A stretch of 64,000 nucleotides of DNA from NCBI GenBank assembly GCA_903871335.1, contig CAIQGE010000015.1:1-64000 (forward strand), in the 5' to 3' direction. Positions 32,337 through 41,107 of this stretch are shown one piece after another (positions within the stretch are counted from its first letter, which is position 1; every line of letters begins with the position of its first letter). The DNA comes from an uncultured Actinomycetes bacterium (GTDB taxonomy: Bacteria > Actinomycetota > Acidimicrobiia > Acidimicrobiales > RAAP-2). The translations under genes were made by a program, and so were the position numbers. The notes below the pieces were generated by a model. It was not told where the DNA came from and did not search any database. It saw only the letters and a list, made by a program, of their open reading frames with translations.

Positions 32337-34893
32337 CGTCCACGGCGAGTTCGCCGGCCGTCGACATGAGATCGAGGTTCTCGATCGAACCCGCGTCACG
32401 GAGATCGGCGCTGGCCGATCGGACGGCATCAACGAACGCGTCCTCGGCACGCACTTCGCAACGAGCGACAGCCGCGCGTTGTGAGACTTTGGCCTCAGTC
32501 TTCGCACGGCGGACGAGGGCGAGGACGTCGCTCACAGCGGGGTAGATCTTTTCATCAGATCCTGCGCCCGCGTCACCGAATTCTCGCACCGTCGGCCACG
32601 CGGCCACGTGGATGGACTCGTCGTGCCACCAGCTCCACACCTCGTCGGTGACGTACGGAAGAAACGGCGCGAAGAGTCGTTGTAAGACAGACAAGGTGAG
32701 CGCCAACGTGGCGCGAGCGGACGCCGTGCCCGCGGGGTCGTCGCCCCCGTAGGCACGGATCTTGACGAGCTCGACGTAGTCGTCGCAAAAGCTCCAGAAG
32801 AAGCTCTCGGTGCGCTCGAGCGCCCGGGCGTAGTCAAAGCCGTCGAAGGCGCGGGTGGTTTCTTCGACGAGTGTGGACAATCGACCCACGAGACTGCGGT
32901 CGAGCGGAGTGATGATGGCGTCGGGACCGGGAACGGCGACTCCTTCGAGCCGGCCGAGCACGAACTTTGAGGCATTGAGCATCTTGATCGCGAGTCGTCG
33001 CCCGATCTTCATCTGCGCTTCGTCCACCGCCGTATCGGTGCCCGGTCGTCCGCTCGCGGCCCAGTAGCGAAGCGCGTCAGCGCTGTGCTGTTCGAGCAAG
33101 TGCATAGGAGTGATGACGTTGCCCGCTGACTTACTCATCTTCTTTCGGTCGGGGTCGAGCACCCATCCGGAAATGGCGGCATTGCTCCATGGCAGTTGAT
33201 GGTGTTGCAGGTGACTTCGCACGACGGTGGAGAACAGCCACGTACGGATGATCTCATGGGCCTGCGGGCGCATGTCCATCGGATACACGCGATCGAAAAG
33301 GTCCGTTCCCCAGTGGCCCGCAATCTCGGGCGTGAGTGATGACGTCGCCCACGTATCCATGACGTCCGGGTCGCCGGTGAAGCCGCCGGGTTGATTGCGC
33401 TGAGCTTCGTGATAGCCCGCTGGCGTGTCGCTGGAAGGGTCGATGGGTAATTGATCGACTGTGGGCACGAGAGGCGAGTCGAAATTGATGTCGCCGGACT
33501 CGTCGACGGGGTACCACACTGGGAAGGGCACGCCGAAGTAGCGCTGGCGTGAGATGTTCCAGTCGGTGTTGAGGCCCTCCACCCACGACCGGTAGCGGTG
33601 ACGCATGAAGTCGGGGTGCCAGGTGATGTCGTCGCCGCGAGACAACAAGGCGTCGCGGTGACGAAGGGTTTCGACGAACCATTGACGCGAGGTCACGATC
33701 TCGAGAGGGCGTTCACCTTTTTCGTAGAACTTGACCGGGTGAGTAATGGGCCGGATATCTCCAATGAGAGCACCAGATTCTTGGAGCATCGTCACGATGG
33801 CTTCACGAGCCTGGTGTACGGACTTGCCAATGACGGACTCGTATCGAGCGTGAGCCGCCGCGGCATCACGACACGACCAGTCGTCGTCGCCAAATCCCGC
33901 CGGGAGAAAGCGTCCGTCGCGGCCAATCAGCGCACGTGTTGGCAACTTCAGTTCGCGCCACCAGACGACGTCGGTGGTGTCGCCAAAGGTGCAAATCATC
34001 GCTATACCCGAACCTTTATCGGGGTCGGCGAGTTCGTGCGCGACCACCGGAACTTCCACCCCGAACAGTGGTGTCAGGACGGTGCTGCCGAAGAGTGGTT
34101 GGTAGCGCGCGTCGTCGGGGTGCGCGACGAGTGCGACACAACTCGGGAGAAGTTCCGGTCGCGTGGTTTCGATGTCGACGCTGCCACTTCCGTCGGCGTA
34201 CTCGAAGCGCACCCGGTGATAGGCACCGGGTCGTTCGCGGTCCTCAAGTTCGGCTTGTGATACTGCGGTACGGAAGTCGATGTCCCACAGCGTCGGCGCG
34301 ACCGAGGAATAGACCTCGCCGCGACGCAACATCTCCAAGAATCCGCGCTGCGAGATAGCCCGAGCGTGATCCGAAATCGTTGAATACTCCAAGGTCCAAT
34401 CGACACTCAGGCCCAATCGCTGCCACAGGTCCTTGAAGATCACCTCGTCCTGTTCTGTCAATTGCACACAGAGCTCGACGAAGTTGCGTCGCGAGATGCT
34501 GATCTTCTGCTTCGGGGGTTCACTCGGCGGCACGAAGTCAGCGTCGTAGGGCAACGATGGATCACACCGCACACCAAAGAAGTTCTCGACCCGACGTTCG
34601 GTCGGCAGTCCATTGTCGTCCCAGCCCATGGGATAGAAGACTTTGCGCCCCCGCATGCGCTGGTAGCGCGCGATGGTGTCCGTTTGGGTGTAACTAAAGA
34701 CGTGCCCGATGTGTAGTGAACCCGAGACCGTCGGCGGGGGAGTGTCAATGGAGAAAACGTCGTCACGTGTGGCGTTACGGTCAAAGACGTAGACGCCGCT
34801 CTCGGCCCACCGTTCTTGCCAGATTTCCTCGAGACCATCCACCGTGGGCTTTTCGGGGACTGGACGGGGTGCGGACGCCGGAGGCTTTTCCAT
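32317..34893 (-). CDS. valS: Valyl-tRNA synthetase
   Basis: The 858-residue class I synthetase charges tRNA(Val). HIGH is at residues 61-64 and KMSKS at 585-589; the editing domain lies between, including the ETTRPELLP stretch near 245. The segment GWDDNGLPTERRV is typical of the mycobacterial/archaeal-like branch. The protein ends after the anticodon-binding helices with a short tail. The ATG at 34893 is nine bases from a minus-strand TAAACT that is shared with the divergent cysS promoter. Confidence 0.94.
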   Translation of the reverse strand: MEKPPASAPRPVPEKPTVDGLEEIWQERWAESGVYVFDRNATRDDVFSIDTPPPTVSGSLHIGHVFSYTQTDTIARYQRMRGRKVFYPMGWDDNGLPTERRVENFFGVRCDPSLPYDADFVPPSEPPKQKISISRRNFVELCVQLTEQDEVIFKDLWQRLGLSVDWTLEYSTISDHARAISQRGFLEMLRRGEVYSSVAPTLWDIDFRTAVSQAELEDRERPGAYHRVRFEYADGSGSVDIETTRPELLPSCVALVAHPDDARYQPLFGSTVLTPLFGVEVPVVAHELADPDKGSGIAMICTFGDTTDVVWWRELKLPTRALIGRDGRFLPAGFGDDDWSCRDAAAAHARYESVIGKSVHQAREAIVTMLQESGALIGDIRPITHPVKFYEKGERPLEIVTSRQWFVETLRHRDALLSRGDDITWHPDFMRHRYRSWVEGLNTDWNISRQRYFGVPFPVWYPVDESGDINFDSPLVPTVDQLPIDPSSDTPAGYHEAQRNQPGGFTGDPDVMDTWATSSLTPEIAGHWGTDLFDRVYPMDMRPQAHEIIRTWLFSTVVRSHLQHHQLPWSNAAISGWVLDPDRKKMSKSAGNVITPMHLLEQHSADALRYWAASGRPGTDTAVDEAQMKIGRRLAIKMLNASKFVLGRLEGVAVPGPDAIITPLDRSLVGRLSTLVEETTRAFDGFDYARALERTESFFWSFCDDYVELVKIRAYGGDDPAGTASARATLALTLSVLQRLFAPFLPYVTDEVWSWWHDESIHVAAWPTVREFGDAGAGSDEKIYPAVSDVLALVRRAKTEAKVSQRAAVARCEVRAEDAFVDAVRSASADLRDAGSIENLDLMSTAGELAVDVTFAVN

Positions 34894-34901
34894 AAGTGAC
34901 C

Positions 34902-34908
34902 TAGTTTA
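34902..34908. promoter_or_regulatory. Symmetric -10 element shared by valS and cysS
   Basis: The heptamer TAGTTTA reads TAGTTT on the plus strand (34902-34907, six bases before the cysS ATG) and TAAACT on the minus strand (34908-34903, nine bases before the valS ATG). The whole intergenic region is 20 bases, so both mRNAs should have essentially no leader. Two polymerases cannot occupy it together, implying balanced, mutually exclusive initiation. Confidence 0.6.
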
Positions 34909-34913
34909 GAACG

Positions 34914-36302
34914 ATGCTTCGACTCTTTGATTCCGTCGCAGGAGAGGTTCGTGAACTCGAACTAAGAGATCCGGGCAAGGTATCGATGTACGTCTGTGGG
35001 CCAACGGTGAGCGGACTACCGCACCTTGGTCACGGGCGTTTCGCTCTGGTGTGGGACGTGACGCGTCGTTGGCTCACGTGGAGTGGCCTCGACGTGACGT
35101 ACGTGTCCAATATCACCGATATTGAGGACAAGATCATTGCTCGGGCCCGCGAGGAACAGCGCAGCGAAGTTGCCGTTTGCGAGGAATTTGAAGGCGAGTG
35201 GTGGAAGGCAATCGACGCCCTCGGGATTGCGCGCCCCGACCACGTTCCTCACGCGACGCACTACGTACCCCAAATGGTTCGCTTGATCGAGGAGCTGTTG
35301 TCCTCGGACATCGCCTACCGCACTTCGGACGGCGTGTACTTCGACGTATCGCGCGTCCCCGACTACGGATGCCTGGCCGGGCAACCACTCGATTCGTTGC
35401 GAGCGGGTGCGCGCGTTGAGGGTCACGACGAAAAGCGGTCGCCCCTCGACTTTGCGTTGTGGAAGGCGGCCAAGAGTGACGAGCCCAGTTGGCCTGCGTC
35501 GTTTGGATCGGGTCGACCCGGTTGGCACACGGAATGCGTGGTGATGTCGCTCGACTTGCTCGGTGACGGATTCGATCTGCACGCCGGTGGCCTTGACCTC
35601 AAATTCCCTCACCACGAAAACGAGCGAGCGCAGGCCGTCGCGGTGGGCGACAAATTTGCGCGCCACTGGGCTCACAATGGTTGGGTCATGGTTGGCTCAG
35701 AAAAAATGAGCAAGTCCTTGAACAACTTCACGTCGTTGACCGACCTGCTCGCCGAGACGGATCAGCGGGCCTACCGACTATTGGTTCTGCGCTCGCACTA
35801 CCGCTCACCCATCGACGTGACCAAGGCCACCATCTCTGACGCTGAACGTTCGCTCGAGCGTTTGGACACCTTCGCCCGTCGTTTTTCGCTTCCACCCTTA
35901 GGCGGGCCTCGTTTTGAGCGTGCCGCCGACCACGAATTCTCCAGTGACAATGCCGCCCTCGTGACATTGGTGAGTGAACGGCTGGACGACGACCTCGATA
36001 CTCCCGGTGCGTTGGCGCTGCTGTTTGACGCAGTGTCGCAGGCGAACGCGTTATCGGACCAAGGTCGAAACGAGGAAGCTCAGGCGCTGGCGGTCACGGT
36101 CACGGCACTCTTTGGCGCTGTGGGATTGACATTGCGTTCGCGAGCCGAGGACATCGACGAGGCCACTCGCGCACTCGTTCGAGCGCGCAATGAGGCGCGT
36201 CGAGCCAAGAACTGGGCCGAGGCGGATCGGCTTCGTGACGAACTCGTGACGGCCGGCTGGATTGTCGAAGACGCGACCGGCGAAACGGTAATACGTCGTT
36301 AA
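34914..36302 (+). CDS. cysS: Cysteinyl-tRNA synthetase
   Basis: The 462-residue class I synthetase has zinc-binding C28 in YVCGPTV, HLGH at 37-40, WHTEC and HHENERAQ zinc/substrate motifs, and KMSKS at 264-268. The C-terminal helical domain (RARNEARRAKNWAEADRLR, then DATGETVIRR) is present, so it is CysS rather than the shorter mycothiol ligase MshC. Transcription is probably leaderless from the element shared with valS. Confidence 0.93.
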   Translation: MLRLFDSVAGEVRELELRDPGKVSMYVCGPTVSGLPHLGHGRFALVWDVTRRWLTWSGLDVTYVSNITDIEDKIIARAREEQRSEVAVCEEFEGEWWKAIDALGIARPDHVPHATHYVPQMVRLIEELLSSDIAYRTSDGVYFDVSRVPDYGCLAGQPLDSLRAGARVEGHDEKRSPLDFALWKAAKSDEPSWPASFGSGRPGWHTECVVMSLDLLGDGFDLHAGGLDLKFPHHENERAQAVAVGDKFARHWAHNGWVMVGSEKMSKSLNNFTSLTDLLAETDQRAYRLLVLRSHYRSPIDVTKATISDAERSLERLDTFARRFSLPPLGGPRFERAADHEFSSDNAALVTLVSERLDDDLDTPGALALLFDAVSQANALSDQGRNEEAQALAVTVTALFGAVGLTLRSRAEDIDEATRALVRARNEARRAKNWAEADRLRDELVTAGWIVEDATGETVIRR

Positions 36303-36312
36303 CACATCGCCC

Positions 36313-36341
36313 TTGGCAAACGCGTAAAGCCCCGCTAGCGT
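36313..36341 (+). promoter_or_regulatory. Cold-shock gene promoter
   Basis: TTGGCA (36313-36318) and TAGCGT (36336-36341) are 17 bases apart. Initiation near 36348 would give a leader of about 64 bases before the GTG at 36412. The leader contains CCTCC (36369-36373 region) able to pair with the GGAGG ribosome-binding site at 36401-36405, and a local GAGG-TTT-CCTC hairpin, so temperature-dependent folding is possible, as in other cold-shock mRNAs. Confidence 0.6.
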
Positions 36342-36411
36342 GGGCGGCGAGGTCGCCGTACGAGGTTTCCTCCGATCCGAAGTTCGGTTCAATGTAACAA
36401 GGAGGCCCAGG

Positions 36412-36612
36412 GTGGCTGCAGGAACTGTGAAGTGGTTTAACGATGAAAAGGGTTGGGGTTTTATTGCCGTTGAAGGCCAGCCCGATGTCTTCGTCCACTA
36501 CACCGAAATTCAGGCCGATGGTCGGCGCACGTTGGTCGAAGGGCAGCAGGTCGAGTTCGACATTGAGCCCGGCGACCGTGGACCGCTCGCGAAGCGCGTC
36601 AAGCTGATCTAA
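36412..36612 (+). CDS. cspA: Cold-shock protein (CspA family)
   Basis: The 66-residue OB-fold RNA chaperone carries both RNA-binding motifs, [12 protein letters not shown] and DVFVHY. GTG 36412 was chosen because AAGGAGG (36399-36405) lies six bases upstream and gives the standard family length; a frame extending to 36340 is leader sequence. A strong terminator lies 33 bases after the stop, so it is monocistronic. Confidence 0.93.
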   Translation: MAAGTVKWFNDEKGWGFIAVEGQPDVFVHYTEIQADGRRTLVEGQQVEFDIEPGDRGPLAKRVKLI

Positions 36613-36644
36613 GGCCGCGCCCACCAGGGTGCATTTCATTGACC

Positions 36645-36676
36645 GACGCCGCCCCGGACGGGGCGGCGTCGCGTTT
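36645..36676 (+). terminator. Terminator after the cold-shock gene
   Basis: An 11-base-pair GC-rich perfect stem (36645-36655 with 36660-36670) closes a GGAC loop and is followed by GCGTTTGTT. It separates the cold-shock gene from the acyl-CoA dehydrogenase. Confidence 0.8.
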
Positions 36677-36693
36677 GTTGGGCCCTCGTCGCC

Positions 36694-36760
36694 TAAGGTG
36701 GCGAGGGGTTACTCACGAGTAACCGCGGGGGAGATTCCCTCAAGGGCGGTCGTTACCGCC
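36694..36760 (+). promoter_or_regulatory. Leader of the acyl-CoA dehydrogenase with two inverted repeats
   Basis: A TAAGGT -10 candidate (36694-36699) is followed by GGTTACT-CACG-AGTAACC (36707-36724, perfect seven-base arms) placed at the expected start of transcription, and by GGCGGT-CGTT-ACCGCC (36745-36760, perfect six-base arms). The first suits an operator of a TetR-type fatty-acid regulator; either could instead act as an RNA hairpin. Confidence 0.5.
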
Positions 36761-36781
36761 TCACGTGATCGCGGAGGATCA

Positions 36782-37996
36782 ATGGCCGATTTCTCAATGG
36801 ACCTGAACGACGACCAGAAGACCATGCAGGACTGGATCCACGGCTTCGCGGCGAACGTCATGCGCCCGGCTGCCAGCGAATGGGACGAGCGCGAAGAGAC
36901 GCCGTGGCCGATCATCGAAGAGGCCGCCAAGTTGGGCATCTACGGCATGGACTTCCTGGCCGACGCCTTCAGCGACCCGACGGGTCTCAAGATGATGATC
37001 TTCCTCGAAGAAATGGCGTGGGGCGACGCCGGTTTGTGCATGGCGATCGTCGGCAGCTCCCTCGCGGTGGCGGGACTGATGTCCAACGCCACGCCCGAAC
37101 AGGCGATGGAGTGGATCCCCCAGTGCTACGGCACACCCGAGGACATCAAGCTCGGTGCCTTCTGTGTGTCCGAGCCCGACGCGGGTAGTGACGTCTCGGG
37201 ACTTCGCACGCGCGCCATCTACGACGAAGCGAAGGACGAGTGGGTGCTCAACGGCACCAAGACGTGGATTACCAATGGTGGTATCGCCAATACGCACGTC
37301 GTCGTGGCGTCGGTGGACCCGGCGCTCGGCTCGCGCGGTCATGCGTCCTTCGTGATTGGTGAGAACACCCCGGGCATTCGCATGGGACAGAAGTTCAAGA
37401 AGATGGGTATTCGTGCGAGCCACACCGCCGAGGTCGTGCTCGAAGACTGTCGTATTCCTGGGCGTCAGTTGCTCGGTGGCAAAGAGAAGCTCGACGAACG
37501 TCTCGCCCGCGTGCGCGAGGGTAAGAAGGCCTCCACGCAGGCCGCTATGGCGACTTTCGAAGCCACTCGTCCGGCCGTCGGCGCGCAAGCTCTCGGCATT
37601 GCCCGCGCGGCCTACGAGTACTCCCTCGACTACGCCAAAGAGCGCAAGCAGTTCGGCCGCGCCATCATCGAGAACCAGGCCATTGCCTTCAAGTTGGCCG
37701 ACATGAAGATGCACATCGACGCGGCGCGCTTGTTGGTGTGGCGCGCTTCGTGGATGGCAGCGACGCGCAAGCCCTTCCTGAGCGGCGAGGGCTCGATGTC
37801 CAAGGCCTACGCCAGTGAGACCGCCGTCAAGGTGACTGAAGAAGCGATTCAGATTCTTGGTGGCTACGGATACGTTCGCGAGTACCCGGTGGAGCGTTGG
37901 CACCGTGACTCGAAGATCTACACGATCTTCGAGGGCACGAGCGAGATTCAGCGTTTGGTCGTGGCGCGCGCGATCTCCGGCGTTCACATTAAGTAG
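36782..37996 (+). CDS. Acyl-CoA dehydrogenase
   Basis: The 404-residue flavoenzyme introduces the alpha,beta double bond of acyl-CoA and passes electrons to ETF (etfBA are at 62494 onward). Family markers are FCVSEPDAGSD (FAD/substrate), WITNGG, KERKQFGR, the ILGGYGY segment and the catalytic Glu in YTIFEGTSEIQR. ATG 36782 has GGAGG a few bases upstream. Substrate chain length cannot be read from sequence by eye. A strong terminator follows at 38005. Confidence 0.92.
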   Translation: MADFSMDLNDDQKTMQDWIHGFAANVMRPAASEWDEREETPWPIIEEAAKLGIYGMDFLADAFSDPTGLKMMIFLEEMAWGDAGLCMAIVGSSLAVAGLMSNATPEQAMEWIPQCYGTPEDIKLGAFCVSEPDAGSDVSGLRTRAIYDEAKDEWVLNGTKTWITNGGIANTHVVVASVDPALGSRGHASFVIGENTPGIRMGQKFKKMGIRASHTAEVVLEDCRIPGRQLLGGKEKLDERLARVREGKKASTQAAMATFEATRPAVGAQALGIARAAYEYSLDYAKERKQFGRAIIENQAIAFKLADMKMHIDAARLLVWRASWMAATRKPFLSGEGSMSKAYASETAVKVTEEAIQILGGYGYVREYPVERWHRDSKIYTIFEGTSEIQRLVVARAISGVHIK

Positions 37997-38004
37997 TCAC
38001 CCGC

Positions 38005-38043
38005 AACACGACCCCCGACCCACGGGTCGGGGGTCGTGTTGTT
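38005..38043 (+). terminator. Terminator after acyl-CoA dehydrogenase
   Basis: A very stable 16-17 base-pair inverted repeat (from AACACGACCCCCGACC at 38005 to its complement ending 38040) is followed by GTTT. The loop is ACG-rich and short. Its symmetry means it could also stop transcription from the right. Confidence 0.85.
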
Positions 38044-38070
38044 TCCGGTCTCGTGAGTAGGTTTAGCGAC

Positions 38071-40533
38071 GTGACTTCTTCTGCTGTAACTGTGAGCGAT
38101 TCGGTTTCTCCTCCGGTACCGCCCAGAGCCTGGCGATCGGCCATCTTCGCGTACGTCGACGAAAACGCTGCGTATCGACGACGATCGGGAACCGACGCCG
38201 TGCAATTGATGCTCGGCGTTCTAGTGACGCTGGTCATCCTGCTGGCGTATCGCTCAGATCCTCAACTCGAAGTCTGGTGGGTGCACATCGCCGTGCCGCC
38301 TCCGAACGGCGTGGCGTGGCTTCTCACGTTCCTTTTTCTCATGGGAACGATTGGCACCGGCGCGGTGTTGATTTTGTTTGCACTGGTGGCGCGACGACGG
38401 AATCTCACGATCGACCTGCTGTCTGCGATCGTGGTGGGTTTGGGACTCTCGTACGGGGTTCAGTGGCTCTTTGGCGTCACGGCGGGTCGACCGAGCGATG
38501 CGGCGTTGAATGCGGTCGACACCGGATTTCCGGTTCCCATCTTGGCCGCGGTCATCGCCATGGGGATCGTGGGACGCCCCTATCTCGCGCGCAGTGTTCG
38601 TCGTTTTGTTTTCGTCGTGATTGCCGCGGGCGTCCTTGGTGCGCTCACGACCGGCCGAGGATTGCCCCTCGCACTTCTCGGGTCGCTCGTCATTGGTTGG
38701 TGTGCCTCGTTGGTCGTCCGCCTCTGGCGAGGTGCTCCACGTTCCACGATCTCGTCGGACGCGATGATCGCCGCATTGTCGTCCATCGGAATCCACGTTG
38801 ACACCATCACTTTCGCGCGCGATGAGGAACGAGCGGAAGGCGACGTCGGAGCCTGGGGAGTGGAGCGCGTGAGCGCTCACGACGCCAGTGGCACGCTGCG
38901 CGTATCTGCCTACGGGCGGGACGCCCGAGACGCCGAAATGTTGAGTTCACTGTGGCGCGTCATCACCACACGACACAGCGGCGTGACCCCATTTGTCGGT
39001 CGTCAACAACAAGCAGAACACGAAGCTCTCGCGGTAACGACGGTCTACCAGGCGACGGGTGGCGCCGCACCAGAATTAGTCGGTATGGCGTCCACGCTGG
39101 CCACGAGCGACGTGCTCGTCATCGCTCGCCCCGCCGACGGAATGACCCTTGCCGAGCGGCGAACGACGGGTTCGGTCTCCGAACCAGAGATCGCCTCGGT
39201 CGTGGAACTTCTCGGGCAACTACACGACCATCGTGTCGCACTGGTCGACATTGACTTGGACAATATTCTGCTGCTCGAAGGACGCGCGGTCGTGCGCGAC
39301 ACGTTGAACACCCAGATCAACGCCCTCGAACCGGCCCTCGATCGTGACCTCGCGTCCGCACTCGTCCTCGTGGCCACGCTCTCCGACGTCACAACGGCCG
39401 TGTCGCTGTGGGCTGGTCGGGTGGGCGACGAGGCGCTGGCGCGAGCCCTGTCGTATTTGCAGCGTCCCGCCTTGGCGGAAGGACTGCGCGACATCGTCAA
39501 AAGGGACAAGGAATTGCTGGCCGCGCTCCGTCACGAGGGCGCTCGTCATCTCGATGTTCCCGAGCCGGAATTGGCGCCTCTCCGTCGCGTGAGTGGGGCG
39601 ACGATTGTGTTGACGATCGGCACATTGATCGGTGGGTGGGCGCTCCTCGGCGTCTTCTTAAACGTCGCCGCCTCGTTTTCCACGCTGAAGGGTGCCAGTT
39701 GGGGTTGGGTGGCGCTGGTCTTCTTCCTCTCGCAGGCAACTTTCTTGGCGCTCGCGACCTGTGACATGGGTTCGGTGACGGGACCGCTGCCCTTCGGGCG
39801 GCTCGTCGCCTTAGAAGTGGCGAATACGTTCTCGGGGCTGGCGGTAGGAACGGTGGCCGTCTTGGCCGCTCGGGTGCGCTTTTTCCAACGAGAGGGCTAC
39901 AACGCGACCGTCGCGGTGAGCTCGGGGGTTCTTACGTCCATATCGAGCTGGATCGTCAAGGGTGGCCTGTTCATCGTGGCGTTGCCCTTCGCGTGGCACA
40001 ACCTGCACTTTGCGGCCTCGCCGACGGGTGGCGGCTCGCACTCCAAGATCATCCATCTGGTTCTGATCGCGATCGTCGCGGCGGCCATCTTGGTGACTCT
40101 CGCAGTGGCGATTCCGCGCTGGCGTCGAGTGGTCAGTTCGAAGTTGGCCCCGAAGTACCACGAGATTCGTGACCACTTGACTACTCTCGCGGCTCAACCG
40201 CGCAAACTCGTTGAAGTGTTCGGGGGCAACATCGCCGCCCAACTGCTGGTCGCGCTCGCGCTTGGGGCTTCTTTGCACGCCTTTGACCAGCGCCTGCCCA
40301 TGTCCACCCTGCTCGTGGTATTGACTCTCGGTTCCATGCTCGGTGGTGTCTCACCGGTTCCCGGCGGCATGGGAGTGGTGGAAGCTGGCATGATCCTCGG
40401 ACTGACGGCCGCGGGAATTCCGCAATCCGAAGCAGTCGCGGCCGTGTTCGTGCAGCGACTCTTTACGAGCTACCTGCCACCCGTGTGGGGGTACGTCGTG
40501 TTGTTGTGGCTCCGACGACACGAGTACTTGTAA
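38071..40533 (+). CDS. Membrane protein: kinase-like domain fused to YbhN/LPG-synthase-type domain
   Basis: The 820-residue product has an N-terminal membrane domain of about six helices (residues 40-220), a cytoplasmic domain (about 220-500) and a C-terminal membrane domain (about 505-810). The middle domain contains VDIDLDNILL at about 392-401, matching the D-x4-N catalytic loop of APH-type kinases, but a clear DFG is missing. The C-terminus matches the lysylphosphatidylglycerol-synthase-like TM family: PLPFGRLVALEVANTFSGLAVGT and GGVSPVPGGMGVVEAG. There is no aminoacyl-transferase domain, so its lipid role is unknown. GTG 38071 follows TAGGTT by seven bases. Confidence 0.75.
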   Translation: MTSSAVTVSDSVSPPVPPRAWRSAIFAYVDENAAYRRRSGTDAVQLMLGVLVTLVILLAYRSDPQLEVWWVHIAVPPPNGVAWLLTFLFLMGTIGTGAVLILFALVARRRNLTIDLLSAIVVGLGLSYGVQWLFGVTAGRPSDAALNAVDTGFPVPILAAVIAMGIVGRPYLARSVRRFVFVVIAAGVLGALTTGRGLPLALLGSLVIGWCASLVVRLWRGAPRSTISSDAMIAALSSIGIHVDTITFARDEERAEGDVGAWGVERVSAHDASGTLRVSAYGRDARDAEMLSSLWRVITTRHSGVTPFVGRQQQAEHEALAVTTVYQATGGAAPELVGMASTLATSDVLVIARPADGMTLAERRTTGSVSEPEIASVVELLGQLHDHRVALVDIDLDNILLLEGRAVVRDTLNTQINALEPALDRDLASALVLVATLSDVTTAVSLWAGRVGDEALARALSYLQRPALAEGLRDIVKRDKELLAALRHEGARHLDVPEPELAPLRRVSGATIVLTIGTLIGGWALLGVFLNVAASFSTLKGASWGWVALVFFLSQATFLALATCDMGSVTGPLPFGRLVALEVANTFSGLAVGTVAVLAARVRFFQREGYNATVAVSSGVLTSISSWIVKGGLFIVALPFAWHNLHFAASPTGGGSHSKIIHLVLIAIVAAAILVTLAVAIPRWRRVVSSKLAPKYHEIRDHLTTLAAQPRKLVEVFGGNIAAQLLVALALGASLHAFDQRLPMSTLLVVLTLGSMLGGVSPVPGGMGVVEAGMILGLTAAGIPQSEAVAAVFVQRLFTSYLPPVWGYVVLLWLRRHEYL

Positions 40534-41075
40534 TGACCAGTTTGAATATCGTCACTCTGTGTACGGGTAACGCGGCGCGCAGCGTCATGCTCGGCTACAT
40601 GCTCGAGACCTTGTCGGAGGTCAACGGTGCTTCGTGGAGCGTGCGCACCGCGGGCACGCACGCCATTGAGGGTCAGGCGATGTCACCTCGCACGTTGGCC
40701 TCACTGGAAAAGGTGGAGGAACTCGGTGACCACCACTACACCGCGCACCGCAGTCATCAAATCACGCTCGATGACGTGTTGTGGGCTGACGTGATCCTCG
40801 CGGTCGAGGCTGACCACGTGTCCTACATGGCAACGCAGTATCCCGAGGCGCGCGACAAGGTCGTGCAACTGCGCACCTTCTGCCTGCGTGCTCCTCTGGA
40901 CGGACCAGCAGCGGACCAAGTCGCCGCCGTCGCGTTGAACGGCGCACTCGCCGAGCTGGACGTGCCGGATCCCGCCGGGGGTGATCAGGACACCTACGAC
41001 GCCTGCGCACGTGAATTGTGGGATCTCGCCCAGGTCTTTGCCACGTTGGTGCTGGGCGACGACACGGTTTTCTGA
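40533..41075 (+). CDS. Low-molecular-weight protein tyrosine phosphatase-like protein
   Basis: The 180-residue protein has the P-loop CTGNAARS near residue 11, matching the C-x5-R-S signature of LMW-PTPases and arsenate reductases, close to the N-terminus as expected. An acidic DPAGGDQDTY-like stretch near the C-terminus could supply the general acid, though the usual DPY/DPW is altered to DPAG. ATG 40533 overlaps the preceding stop by one base (TAATG), so it is coupled to the membrane kinase-like gene; a kinase/phosphatase partnership is possible but speculative. Confidence 0.72.
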   Translation: MTSLNIVTLCTGNAARSVMLGYMLETLSEVNGASWSVRTAGTHAIEGQAMSPRTLASLEKVEELGDHHYTAHRSHQITLDDVLWADVILAVEADHVSYMATQYPEARDKVVQLRTFCLRAPLDGPAADQVAAVALNGALAELDVPDPAGGDQDTYDACARELWDLAQVFATLVLGDDTVF

Positions 41076-41107
41076 CGTGACGCCGACGCCGACCTACCAT
41101 TCGAAAT

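Noticed and set aside
34914-36302. Mycothiol ligase MshC instead of CysS
   Set aside because: The protein has the full CysS length and its C-terminal helical domain, which fits CysS.
36794-37987. 397-residue frame antisense to the acyl-CoA dehydrogenase
   Set aside because: The sense strand encodes a textbook enzyme; the antisense product is Arg/His/Val-rich with no domain and is a codon-bias shadow.
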